64,000 nt of DNA, from positions 1 to 64,000 of the forward strand of contig CAZXFT010000007.1 in NCBI GenBank assembly GCA_964640655.1, written 5' to 3'. The translations under genes were made by a program, and so were the position numbers. Source of the stretch: BJGO01 sp964640655 (GTDB lineage Bacteria; Bacteroidota; Bacteroidia; Chitinophagales; UBA10324). Below the pieces are notes generated by a model. It did not search any database and was not told where the DNA came from. It saw nothing but the letters and a program-made list of their open reading frames with translations. Below are positions 33,822 to 42,529 of the stretch, piece by piece; the stretch's first letter is position 1; each line of letters opens with the position of its first letter.

Positions 33822-36215
33822 TTATTTCACTAACACGACCTTGTGATTGAGAACGTTTTTATAACCTTCAACAATTAACTGATAGGTACCTGAAGGCAAA
33901 GAAGAGAAATCAAACTGTTCATCCAACATGTAACCAATATATCGCTCATCTGACCAAAGTACACGACCTGTTACATCGGTCAGTTTTAAAACACAGTTTT
34001 GTTTAACAGGTAAGTTGAGTTTAATATGAACCAGACCGGTTGATGGATTTGGAGAAGTGCTCAGAGAAGCGAATAATGACTCATATTCACCACTACCAAT
34101 GTATATAACCTCTTTGCAAGGTTCTGAAATGGTATGTAGAGTTTGTTGATGGTCTTTATTTACAACATCTATAATCTTATCAATACAAACGGTGTCTTCA
34201 ATTTCTTGATAATAAACACGTAATAATGGTTTATGTACTACTGATTTACTGATAGCTGAATCTAAATACGACAGACAAATAATTTTATTTCCGCCAACTA
34301 AATATTCTGGGGTTGCCGGATACTCAGCCGCCGGAATCATACTCACAACAGATTCAATGGTAATACCTTTTAAAACCATTTCATAGGCTAATACTCTATT
34401 ATCATCATTTTTAATCGTGATGTCAACATACTTGTCCAGAGTATTGATACCTGCAATTGCAAAATCTACAGTGTCATTAATGTTGAGAATGCCATACGGG
34501 AAATTGCAGTAGTTAAAAGTGCCGACTCCCGGTATGTTATAATTAGTACCATACACTGAACATGCATTGATAAGCGCCGCATCAAAAACTGTTATTAATG
34601 TATCATTATTCAAATCGTTACATGGAGTTGGGTTAATCGATTCATCCAAAATTTGATTCACATATAAATGAGCATCTTCTGTTTGTTGTTGCAGGTTGTT
34701 GTCTATATCCCCCATTTTGGCTGTACCATTACATTCACCGGTACAATCTAGTTGTGCACTTCCATATATCTGGCCTGCACAATCGGTATACGGTTGACAA
34801 TCATTGATGAAATTAAAAATCTTGTTTCCATTTCCATCATATAATATGCGAATACACACTTGTGCCCAGTTGTTGCTAAAATCACTTTCAATATTTCCCA
34901 ACGCGTCGGGGCTTTGATCCCAGTTAACTCTGGTCACAAAAGTGTAGGCGCCTGTATCTACATCAGTAATGTCTATCCATTGACAACTTAATCCGGAACT
35001 GTATATATCACCGCAACCGGAACTTATACCCATATTACCACAGGAGTATGTTGCTGTTCCGCCACCGGAACATTCAAGGTCCAATACACAAAATCCATTT
35101 TTAAATCCTACTGGTACTGCTTGTCCGGTTAAATCATAAAGCACATATTCAGCGTATCCAACATAATGAGCATGGTTATGACAATTTACAAGCGAAAACT
35201 GATCGGGATTGGTTGTTGGATTTCCAATGTAATAGTCTATTTCACCAATATTTTTTATATGCGTAGTAAAACGTATAATTCGTCTATCACCAAATCCACT
35301 CAAGCATTGTTCTTGAACATCGCAATTAGCAGCTGTGGTGTTTGCAACATACATACTGCTCTGTAATACATTTTGAAGAATGACCAAATCAGGTCCTGCA
35401 GGGCAATCAGGGTCTCCCGGAAAAATGCACGATCCATCATTAATTGTGGCCATGGGGTTATAATTACAAGCAGTAGGATTCATACAACCCGAAATTGGAA
35501 TTGGATCAGATAAATTCCATTGTATTTCTCCTGAACAATTATTTGCAACAGAACCGATACGTATGTAATAAGTATTTCCGTTAATAAATTGTACACCAAC
35601 TAAAGATTGTGAATCGCACGCATTATCGTTATATGCAAGTGTAGAAACATTACTTTGGTCCCAAATCAGATTATTGCAATGATCATAAACCCAGATTTTT
35701 GTATCACATTCGTTAGAATCGCAGGTAGAAATGTTATAAAGACCAGTAGTTGCAGGAGTATAAGAATACCAGAAGTCGTTACCTGGAGCAGTGTACCAAC
35801 CACTACTTGTAATTGCTAAAGCATTACTACAAGACATGCCCGGCGGGCAATTGATATAGGTAGATTCAGAAAAATCATAGTCACCACCTGAAGCTATAGT
35901 GTCACCATTCAACACAAGTTTATAATAACCGGCGCCAAAAGCGCAGCAGATACCGTCTCCATAGGTATCGTTAATTTTAAAGTTATAACAGGAATTTGTT
36001 TGTAAGCAAAACGAGTCAGTATACAAAGTTGCTGCCGTAAGAGTTCCATTTGATAAAACTATATTACCCTGGTTATCAAATAATTTCCAACTGGTTTCTG
36101 TTGGGTAATTATCTGTTTTCAGAATGATGTATAGTTTATCAGTACCCGGTGGGCAGATAGCAAAAACAGATGTTGTTACAAATAATAAAGTGAGTAGGTG
36201 TAAGAGTTCTTTCAT
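33822..36215 (-). CDS. T9SS-exported lysyl oxidase-domain protein with dockerin-like segment
   Basis: 797 aa, signal peptide ending SVFA. Cys-rich modules occupy about 20-235. Residues 275-457 match the lysyl oxidase catalytic domain. The copper ligands are H346, H348 and H350 in CHNHAHY. K372 in VGFKNGFC and Y405 in DIYSSGLSCQWIDITD correspond to the Lys and Tyr that form the lysine-tyrosylquinone cofactor, and the conserved tail DFSNNWAQVCIRI follows. The spacings H350-K372 and K372-Y405 (22 and 33) are near those of human LOX (24 and 35). A dockerin-like pair of Ca-binding loops is at 500-555 (GDIDNNLQQQTEDAHLYVN, DLNNDTLITVFDAALIN). Then comes a cohesin-like beta domain, and a T9SS sorting domain from about 715 (SPNPSTGLVHIKL). 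It is predicted to oxidise lysine side chains or amines outside the cell. The natural substrate is unknown. Confidence 0.87.
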   Translation of the reverse strand: MKELLHLLTLLFVTTSVFAICPPGTDKLYIILKTDNYPTETSWKLFDNQGNIVLSNGTLTAATLYTDSFCLQTNSCYNFKINDTYGDGICCAFGAGYYKLVLNGDTIASGGDYDFSESTYINCPPGMSCSNALAITSSGWYTAPGNDFWYSYTPATTGLYNISTCDSNECDTKIWVYDHCNNLIWDQSNVSTLAYNDNACDSQSLVGVQFINGNTYYIRIGSVANNCSGEIQWNLSDPIPISGCMNPTACNYNPMATINDGSCIFPGDPDCPAGPDLVILQNVLQSSMYVANTTAANCDVQEQCLSGFGDRRIIRFTTHIKNIGEIDYYIGNPTTNPDQFSLVNCHNHAHYVGYAEYVLYDLTGQAVPVGFKNGFCVLDLECSGGGTATYSCGNMGISSGCGDIYSSGLSCQWIDITDVDTGAYTFVTRVNWDQSPDALGNIESDFSNNWAQVCIRILYDGNGNKIFNFINDCQPYTDCAGQIYGSAQLDCTGECNGTAKMGDIDNNLQQQTEDAHLYVNQILDESINPTPCNDLNNDTLITVFDAALINACSVYGTNYNIPGVGTFNYCNFPYGILNINDTVDFAIAGINTLDKYVDITIKNDDNRVLAYEMVLKGITIESVVSMIPAAEYPATPEYLVGGNKIICLSYLDSAISKSVVHKPLLRVYYQEIEDTVCIDKIIDVVNKDHQQTLHTISEPCKEVIYIGSGEYESLFASLSTSPNPSTGLVHIKLNLPVKQNCVLKLTDVTGRVLWSDERYIGYMLDEQFDFSSLPSGTYQLIVEGYKNVLNHKVVLVK

Positions 36216-36238
36216 TTTAGAGAGTTATGGTGTTTGCG

Positions 36239-36246
36239 TAAATATA
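36239..36246 (-). promoter_or_regulatory. Candidate -7 box (TATATTTA)
   Basis: Minus-strand TAnnTTTA, 23 bases before the ATG of the lysyl-oxidase gene, in the divergent intergenic region 36216-36420. Confidence 0.35.
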
Positions 36247-36391
36247 AGGATTACGATAATACATTGGGTGACATTAGTGTATCAGATGAAATTTCTTGCC
36301 TATTTTTTGTGATTATCCGTTTTTTTTGGTTATTAACATTCATAGCATGAATAAATCCATTCTGAAACCTGAATCACATTATGACATTAAG

Positions 36392-36399
36392 TAGTTTTG
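36392..36399 (+). promoter_or_regulatory. Candidate -7 box (TAGTTTTG)
   Basis: Exact TAnnTTTG, 21 bases before the ATG at 36421. No TTG at -33 spacing was found. Confidence 0.45.
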
Positions 36400-36420
36400 G
36401 TATTCAAAATCTAATTAAAA

Positions 36421-37179
36421 ATGAAAAAACTTTACACAACACTTGCAATGGCTGCTATGATGATTGGCAGCATTTCTTTCGCTAAGGCTCAGGCTTTAGG
36501 CGGTTACACTATTACTTACAATGCAACTCAAGGTACAACCGCACTTGTTGGTGCATCTTCAGTTTACTGTCATTCGGGTTGCGGAATTGTTCCGGGCACA
36601 GCGTGGACATATGTAGTTGGCAACTGGGGACAGGATGATGGCATAGGTCAAATGATGATGGATGGAGTTGATATCTGGACGATGACAGTTAATGACCCAA
36701 TCGCGTATTACAATCAAGCTTCTAATGGACCTATTCCAACCGACTCGTCAATACATCGAATTGGTATGGTTTTCCGTAACGCCGACGGAACTGCCGAGGG
36801 TAAAGATGATAACAACAGCGACATTTTTGTTGATTTTAACTCAGATGCAACAATTTCAGTTTCGTTCAGTGGGGTATTAGTAGAATATTTACCCGGAGTT
36901 GGTATCAATAAAATTGGAAATCTTGTTACCATTTCTAACTTCCCTAACCCTGCTTCTACAGAAACAATTTTTGTTTACGATTTAAAAACAACTGCAAATG
37001 TTTCATTAAGAATATTGAATGCTATGGGTCAGGAAATTTCCCTTGTTGCTAGCGGAACTCAATCACCTTCATTGTACAAATATTCTTTTAACACGAGCGA
37101 TTTGGCTAATGGTGTATATTTCTATCAACTAAACGTAAATGGTCAAACTGTTACTAAATCTTTTGTTGTAAATAAATAG
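36421..37179 (+). CDS. Small T9SS-sorted protein with carbohydrate-binding-like domain
   Basis: 252 aa. Signal peptide ends AKAQ. Residues 30-165 include VYCHSGCG, VVGNWGQDDGIGQMM and GMVFRNADGTAEG then DDNNSDIFVDF, a pattern I associate with starch- or glycan-binding beta-sandwich modules in secreted Bacteroidota enzymes. Here no catalytic domain follows. The last 80 residues are a T9SS type A sorting domain (ISNFPNPAST, NAMGQEI, LANGVYFYQLNVNGQ). The product is predicted to be surface-bound or secreted. It is divergent from the lysyl-oxidase gene and ends at a strong bidirectional terminator. Confidence 0.8.
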   Translation: MKKLYTTLAMAAMMIGSISFAKAQALGGYTITYNATQGTTALVGASSVYCHSGCGIVPGTAWTYVVGNWGQDDGIGQMMMDGVDIWTMTVNDPIAYYNQASNGPIPTDSSIHRIGMVFRNADGTAEGKDDNNSDIFVDFNSDATISVSFSGVLVEYLPGVGINKIGNLVTISNFPNPASTETIFVYDLKTTANVSLRILNAMGQEISLVASGTQSPSLYKYSFNTSDLANGVYFYQLNVNGQTVTKSFVVNK

Positions 37180-37197
37180 TTGACATTACTTCTAAAA

Positions 37198-37229
37198 AAA
37201 ATCCCGACCAATTGGTCGGGATTTTTTTT
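37198..37229. terminator. Bidirectional rho-independent terminator
   Basis: The perfect palindrome CCCGACCAATTGGTCGGG (37203-37220) is flanked by A7 on the left and T8 on the right, so it works on both strands. It separates the convergent T9SS protein gene and pdhB. Confidence 0.9.
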
Positions 37230-37248
37230 GCTTATTATTTTGAATGAT

Positions 37249-38232
37249 TTACTTGTACATCACTTCTTTCACACACTGGATTACGCGAGCAGGGTTAGGC
37301 AAAAAAGCATCCACAAACACTGATGAATAAGGCAGAGAAGTATCGGCAGTGGTGATTCGGCGAATAGGAGCATCTAAGTAATCAAAAGCGTCTTTCTGAA
37401 CACGATATGTTATCTCAGATGATACAGATCCAAATGGCCACGCTTCCTCAACTATTACCAAACGGTTTGTTTTCATCACGGAACGGATAATAGTTTCATT
37501 GTCTAAGGGTCGTATGGTTCTCAAATCAATCACTTCAGCACTTATGCCTTCCTTAGCCAACTCATCAGCTGCAGCAAGTGCTACTTTCATCATTTTATTA
37601 AATGACACAATTGTTACGTCAGTACCTTCTCTTCTAATATCGGCTTTACCTATCGGTATGTAGTATTCCTCTTCCGGAACTTCACCCATATCACCATACA
37701 TCACCTCCGACTCCATAAATACTACCGGATCATCATCAATGATTGCTGACTTCAACAGTCCCTTCGCATCATATGGATTAGAAACAGAAATCACTTTTAA
37801 CCCCGGTACATTGGCATACCAGTTTTCAAATGCTTGAGAATGCTGTGCTCCTAACTGACCTGCTGAAGCCGAAGGCCCTCTGAATACAATAGGGCACCCA
37901 AATTGACCTGCACTCATACTTAGAGTTTTTGCCGCAGCATTTACAACCTGATCAATAGCTAACAATGCAAAATTCCAAGTCATAAATTCTACAATAGGAC
38001 GAACGCCATTCATAGCTGCGCCAACTCCGATAGCTGCAAAACCCAACTCAGAAATTGGGGTGTCAATTACGCGCTTCTCGCCAAACTCATCAAGCATTCC
38101 CTGACTCACCTTATATGCACCATTATATTCTGCTACTTCTTCACCCATCAAAAAAACACGACTGTCGCGACGCATTTCTTCCTGCATCGCTTCGCGCAAT
38201 GCTTGTCGGAAAGCTATTTTTCTCATTGCCAT
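37249..38232 (-). CDS. pdhB: Pyruvate dehydrogenase E1 component, beta subunit
   Basis: 327 aa, full length for E1-beta of the alpha2beta2 pyruvate dehydrogenase complex, which decarboxylates pyruvate with thiamine diphosphate in the cytoplasm. Visible marks: RQALREAMQEEMRRD at the start, GEEVAEYNGAYKVSQG, TPISELGFAAIGVGAAMNG, IVFRGPSASAGQLGAQHSQ and the C-terminal transketolase-C region EVIDLRTIRPLDNETI with EEAWPFGSVSSEI. The alpha subunit and E2 are not adjacent, so the complex is encoded at split loci. An exact -7 box lies 19 bases upstream. Branched-chain 2-oxoacid dehydrogenase E1-beta is the main alternative, less likely from the motifs. Confidence 0.93.
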   Translation of the reverse strand: MAMRKIAFRQALREAMQEEMRRDSRVFLMGEEVAEYNGAYKVSQGMLDEFGEKRVIDTPISELGFAAIGVGAAMNGVRPIVEFMTWNFALLAIDQVVNAAAKTLSMSAGQFGCPIVFRGPSASAGQLGAQHSQAFENWYANVPGLKVISVSNPYDAKGLLKSAIIDDDPVVFMESEVMYGDMGEVPEEEYYIPIGKADIRREGTDVTIVSFNKMMKVALAAADELAKEGISAEVIDLRTIRPLDNETIIRSVMKTNRLVIVEEAWPFGSVSSEITYRVQKDAFDYLDAPIRRITTADTSLPYSSVFVDAFLPNPARVIQCVKEVMYK

Positions 38233-38548
38233 TTATTAAAATTTTGAGCGGCAAATATAGACGAATTGATATTTAGATAGGATACGTTCATTGATATTGT
38301 GTGCTATCTCAATCTCTCACAACTATGTTCGTAATAAACCAATGAGATTCACAAAATTCAATAGAAAAAATAATAATTAAGTCGAACTCGGGCTTCACAC
38401 AGAGTAGTGATTTTATTAATGCTGACTGTATTATAAAACGTGTTTACAGCATTTCATCATCTAATCACATAGGCAACATTCATGAATTGCACGTCATGAT
38501 GGTAGAATAAAAATCATTATGCTACTTTGCATTTCATACAAACAATAA
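38233..38548. other. Divergent intergenic region of 316 bases
   Basis: AT-rich region between pdhB (minus) and the GlcNAc-kinase-like gene (plus). I find only candidate promoter elements: TATATTTG on the minus strand at 38259-38252, and TACTTTG (one spacer base short of consensus), 19 bases before the plus-strand ATG. No tRNA, riboswitch or convincing hairpin was recognised in the middle. Confidence 0.55.
38252..38259 (-). promoter_or_regulatory. Candidate -7 box (TATATTTG) for pdhB
   Basis: Exact minus-strand TAnnTTTG, 19 bases before the pdhB ATG. No -33 TTG at standard spacing. Confidence 0.45.
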
Positions 38549-39400
38549 ATGGCTCAACTCATTGCTGATTCCGGCTCAACAAAAGCCACCTGGTGTTTAC
38601 TAAAAAATAACGGTTTGCGTCAAATTTTCAAGACTGAAGGGTACAACCCCTATTTTGTAAGCAGCGATCAAGTTTATCAGTCATTGCAATTTCAACTTGT
38701 TCGCGATTTACCCACCAATGAAACAATAGAAAGAATTTCGTTCTACGGTGCAGGGTGTTCTTCATCAAGCAAAAACAAAATTATTATTGATGCACTAAAA
38801 AAGTGCTTTCCTGAAGCACAGGTTTATGTTGATCATGATTTGTTAGCATCTGCAAGAGCCTTACTCTTAGACCAGGCAGGATTTGCGGCTATTTTAGGCA
38901 CAGGCACCAATTCCTGCATTTATGATGGAAAAAATATCACCCACAACATCGACTCGCTTGGATATTTTTTAGGTGATGAGGGAAGCGGCTCTTATCTAGG
39001 AAAAAAATTATTACGCGATCATTTGCGAGGTTACTTACCTAAAGAACTTGAAAATAAATTCAGGCAATACTCAACATTGAACAAAGAAGAAATATTTGAC
39101 CGATTGTATAACCAACCTTTACCAAACAGATTTCTGGCATCGTTTGCACTTTTCTTTGGAGAAAATTCCAGTCATGATTATTGCAGAAAAATTGTAAAGG
39201 AAGGTTTTGAAGACTTCTTTAAAAATCTGGTTTGTGGTTACCCAAACTATAAGAGTTACACCTTCAACTGTGTTGGATCCATTGCTGAAAGTTTTTCCGA
39301 CATACTTCAAAGTGTTTGTGAATCTCATCCCATGAAATTTGGCATTATCATTCGTTCACCTATTGATCGGTTAGTTGATTATCACGAAAAGTATTGCTGA
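38549..39400 (+). CDS. N-acetylglucosamine kinase-like ATPase (BadF/BcrA type)
   Basis: 283 aa, cytoplasmic ASKHA-fold sugar kinase. DSGSTK (7-12) is the phosphate-1 motif, VDHDLLASARA the catalytic-aspartate region, AILGTGTNSC (114-123) the phosphate-2 motif and GDEGSGSYLG (142-151) a hallmark of GlcNAc kinases related to human NAGK and BadF/BadG ATPases. It would phosphorylate GlcNAc or a related amino sugar at C6 using ATP. It precedes a SusC/SusD pair by 131 bases on the same strand, which could link it to uptake of amino-sugar glycans, but each gene may be independent. Confidence 0.85.
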   Translation: MAQLIADSGSTKATWCLLKNNGLRQIFKTEGYNPYFVSSDQVYQSLQFQLVRDLPTNETIERISFYGAGCSSSSKNKIIIDALKKCFPEAQVYVDHDLLASARALLLDQAGFAAILGTGTNSCIYDGKNITHNIDSLGYFLGDEGSGSYLGKKLLRDHLRGYLPKELENKFRQYSTLNKEEIFDRLYNQPLPNRFLASFALFFGENSSHDYCRKIVKEGFEDFFKNLVCGYPNYKSYTFNCVGSIAESFSDILQSVCESHPMKFGIIIRSPIDRLVDYHEKYC

Positions 39401-39531
39401 AAAATTCTCCACATTTCATCCACACATTCATTTTAGCATAATTCAATTTGCTAAAAAAACTATCTGATTGCTTCGTATCGAGCAGTTAATTTCATTATAA
39501 TTGTGCCGTAATAAACCCAATTACGCTACTT

Positions 39532-42501
39532 ATGAAAAGACAGTTTACAGCATTACTGGTTATGATACTGCTTAACAGTGTAACCGGTCAACTGCTTGCA
39601 CAAAGCGGCAGTATCGGCGGTACAGTATTCGATGAAAATAAACAACCGATAAGTTTCGTCACTGTACAGTTAGAAGGCACTACCAAGGGTGCCATATCAG
39701 ACATCAACGGTAAGTACAGCATCGATAACTTAAGTGCAGGAACTTATACCGTGATTACATCCTACTTAGGCTACAAAAAATTTTCTAAAGGCTTAAGTGT
39801 AGGAAACTCAGCAGTTACTCTTGATATTAATATGGAGAAAGAAACATCTTCTCTGAAGGAGATTGTAGTTATTGGTTACGGAACAACAGAGAAAAGAGAT
39901 TTGACCGGTTCCATTGTTTCTGTTAGTTCTAAAGACTTCCTTGCCGGTAACATTACCACTCCCGATCAACTTATTACCGGTAAGGTAGCAGGTGTGCAGA
40001 TTACACCAAATGGCGGCTCACCCGGTTCAGGCTCAACCATACGTATTCGTGGCGGATCTTCATTAAATGCAAGCAATGACCCACTCATAGTTATTGATGG
40101 AGTGCCGGTGGACAATGGCGGAATAGGCGGTTCTCCAAATCCGTTGAGTTTAATTAACCCTAATGACATTGAAAACATAACCATTCTGAAAGATGCTTCG
40201 GCTACAGCAATCTATGGATCTCGCGCCTCTAATGGTGTTATCATAATCACCACTAAAAAGGCTGCCCGTGGTAAATTGAAGATAGAGTTTAATACCGTTC
40301 AATCTTTCTCACAGGTTTCAAAGTATGTAGATGTATTGAGTGCTGATGAATTCCGTGATTACATTAAAACTTTTGTAACCGACACCAACAAACTAAAACT
40401 AATGGGCAATGCCAATACCAACTGGCAAAAAGAAATATATCGAAATGCCTTCTCCAGTGATAATATCATTAGTATGCAAGGTGGTATTAAAATACTACCA
40501 TATCGCTTGTCTTTGGGATTCTTAAATCAAAATGGTGTATTAATAACCGACAACATGCAACGTAGTACCGTTAACCTGAATCTCACTCCGTCATTTTTCA
40601 AAGATCACCTGAAAGTTTCCATCAATCAAAAAGCAAGTTTCAGCAAAACAAATTTTGCAAGTCAGGGTGCTATTGGAGCTGCTACATACTTTGACCCGAC
40701 ACAACCCGTAACAATAGAGAGCGATCGTTTCGGCGGCTACTTTGAATGGATGAATGGCAATGTGCCCAACGCCCTGGCAACACGCAACCCTGTAGCCTTG
40801 ATTAAAATGCGTTCTGATGTGGGTAATGTCATTCGTTCATTAGGTAATATTCAACTCGATTATAAAACACATTTCTTGCCTGACCTTCGTGTTAATCTGA
40901 ATTTAGGTTATGACATTGCAAAAAGTAATGGTGAAGTAATTGTTCAGGACTCAGCAGCTGCAAACTATACTACCAAGTTTAAAGGCTTCTATTCCGAGTA
41001 TGAACAATACAAGAGAAACAAACTAATGGAGTTTTATTTGAACTATAAGAAAGAAATTAAAAGCATCAAGAGTGTGATAGATGTTGTTGCAGGTCACTCC
41101 TATCAGGATTGGTATTATGAATCACCGAATAATCTGCAATTCGACGGCAAAGGTGACACACTTTCTGCTGTTCCTGCTTTCCCTTTTACTAAGGCACAAA
41201 ACACACTCATCTCTTTCTATGGTCGTGTTAACTACACCCTCAATGAGAAATATCTGTTAACCCTAACACTGCGTAATGACGGTTCATCTCGTTTTGCGGA
41301 AGATGAGCGTTGGGGACTATTCCCATCTGCTGCATTCGCCTGGCGCTTAGGAAGTGAAAAGTTTTTTGTCAATGTTAAATCATTATCTGATTTGAAAGTA
41401 CGTCTTGGTTATGGTGTAACCGGCCAGCAAGATGTTGGAGTTAACTTTAACTATCTTCCTGTTTATACTCAAAGCGATAATGGTGCCTCATATCAGTTTG
41501 GCAATCAGTTTTATTACACACTTCGTCCCTCGGTGTATGACCCCACTTTCCGATGGGAATCAACCACTACTTATAATGCAGGTATTGACTATGGATTCTT
41601 TAACGGTCGCATTAGTGGCACAATTGATTACTACTACAAAAAAACCGTTGACCTGATAGCTGAGATTGCAATACCCTCAGGCACCAATTTCAGAAACCGT
41701 GTGCTGACTAATGTAGGCAGTATTGAAAACCGCGGTATTGAATTTGTGTTGAATACTGTTCCTATTGCAAAAAAGGATATGAATCTGGAATTGGGGCTGA
41801 ACCTGACATCCAACAGAAACAATATTCTCTCTTTATCCAAGGTAGCCAACGATACTTCCATTGGTAATCAGATAGGCGGCATTCTTGGCGGTGTGGGAAA
41901 TACCATTCAAATCAATACAGTAGGAAATCCCATAAATACTTTCTATGTATACAAACAGAAGTACGACGAAAGCGGAAATCCTATTGAAGGAGAGTACGAA
42001 GACCTGAACAGTGATGGAGTTGTGAATTCAAAAGATCTTTATCGCTATAAGAGTTCGAACCCTACCATGTTCCTAGGTTTTACTGCTCAGATGAGCATTA
42101 AGAAATGGAGTTTTGGTTTCTTAGCCCGTGCTGTTTTAGGTAATTACGTCTATAATAACACGGCATCATTTACTGCGGTACAAAGCGGAATGGTTCCCGC
42201 TTCTCCATTCTTATCTAATGCTACTTCAAACATTCAGGAAACAAATTTCAAGCAACCTCAATACTTCACTGACTATTATGTTCAGAATGCATCTTTTGTG
42301 CGCTTCGATAACATTAACATTGGATACAATTTTGGTAAGGTGTTTAAAGAGAAGGCCAGTTTGCGTGTGTTCAGTAATATTCAAAATGCATTTGTAATTA
42401 CTAATTACAAAGGTCTCGACCCTGAGGTTTTCAGTGGTATTGATAACAACCTATACCCTCGTCCAAGAATTATTTCACTTGGATTAAACCTTCAAATCTG
42501 A
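39532..42501 (+). CDS. SusC/RagA-family TonB-linked outer-membrane protein
   Basis: 989 aa. Signal peptide ends QLLAQ; CarboxypepD_reg-like domain (GGTVFDENKQPISFVTVQLE, SDINGKYSI); then the SusC signature IVVIGYGTTEKRDLTGSI, plug with IRIRGGSSLNASNDPLIVID and ILKDASATAIYGSRASNGVI, and a long barrel ending PRPRIISLGLNLQI. It forms the TonB-driven pore beneath the SusD lid and imports oligosaccharides or peptides. The SusD partner starts 28 bases downstream. No glycosidase, sulfatase or peptidase gene is next to it, so the substrate is not suggested by context. Confidence 0.95.
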   Translation: MKRQFTALLVMILLNSVTGQLLAQSGSIGGTVFDENKQPISFVTVQLEGTTKGAISDINGKYSIDNLSAGTYTVITSYLGYKKFSKGLSVGNSAVTLDINMEKETSSLKEIVVIGYGTTEKRDLTGSIVSVSSKDFLAGNITTPDQLITGKVAGVQITPNGGSPGSGSTIRIRGGSSLNASNDPLIVIDGVPVDNGGIGGSPNPLSLINPNDIENITILKDASATAIYGSRASNGVIIITTKKAARGKLKIEFNTVQSFSQVSKYVDVLSADEFRDYIKTFVTDTNKLKLMGNANTNWQKEIYRNAFSSDNIISMQGGIKILPYRLSLGFLNQNGVLITDNMQRSTVNLNLTPSFFKDHLKVSINQKASFSKTNFASQGAIGAATYFDPTQPVTIESDRFGGYFEWMNGNVPNALATRNPVALIKMRSDVGNVIRSLGNIQLDYKTHFLPDLRVNLNLGYDIAKSNGEVIVQDSAAANYTTKFKGFYSEYEQYKRNKLMEFYLNYKKEIKSIKSVIDVVAGHSYQDWYYESPNNLQFDGKGDTLSAVPAFPFTKAQNTLISFYGRVNYTLNEKYLLTLTLRNDGSSRFAEDERWGLFPSAAFAWRLGSEKFFVNVKSLSDLKVRLGYGVTGQQDVGVNFNYLPVYTQSDNGASYQFGNQFYYTLRPSVYDPTFRWESTTTYNAGIDYGFFNGRISGTIDYYYKKTVDLIAEIAIPSGTNFRNRVLTNVGSIENRGIEFVLNTVPIAKKDMNLELGLNLTSNRNNILSLSKVANDTSIGNQIGGILGGVGNTIQINTVGNPINTFYVYKQKYDESGNPIEGEYEDLNSDGVVNSKDLYRYKSSNPTMFLGFTAQMSIKKWSFGFLARAVLGNYVYNNTASFTAVQSGMVPASPFLSNATSNIQETNFKQPQYFTDYYVQNASFVRFDNINIGYNFGKVFKEKASLRVFSNIQNAFVITNYKGLDPEVFSGIDNNLYPRPRIISLGLNLQI

Positions 42502-42529
42502 TTTGTTAAAAGATTAAAAATTGAAAAAC

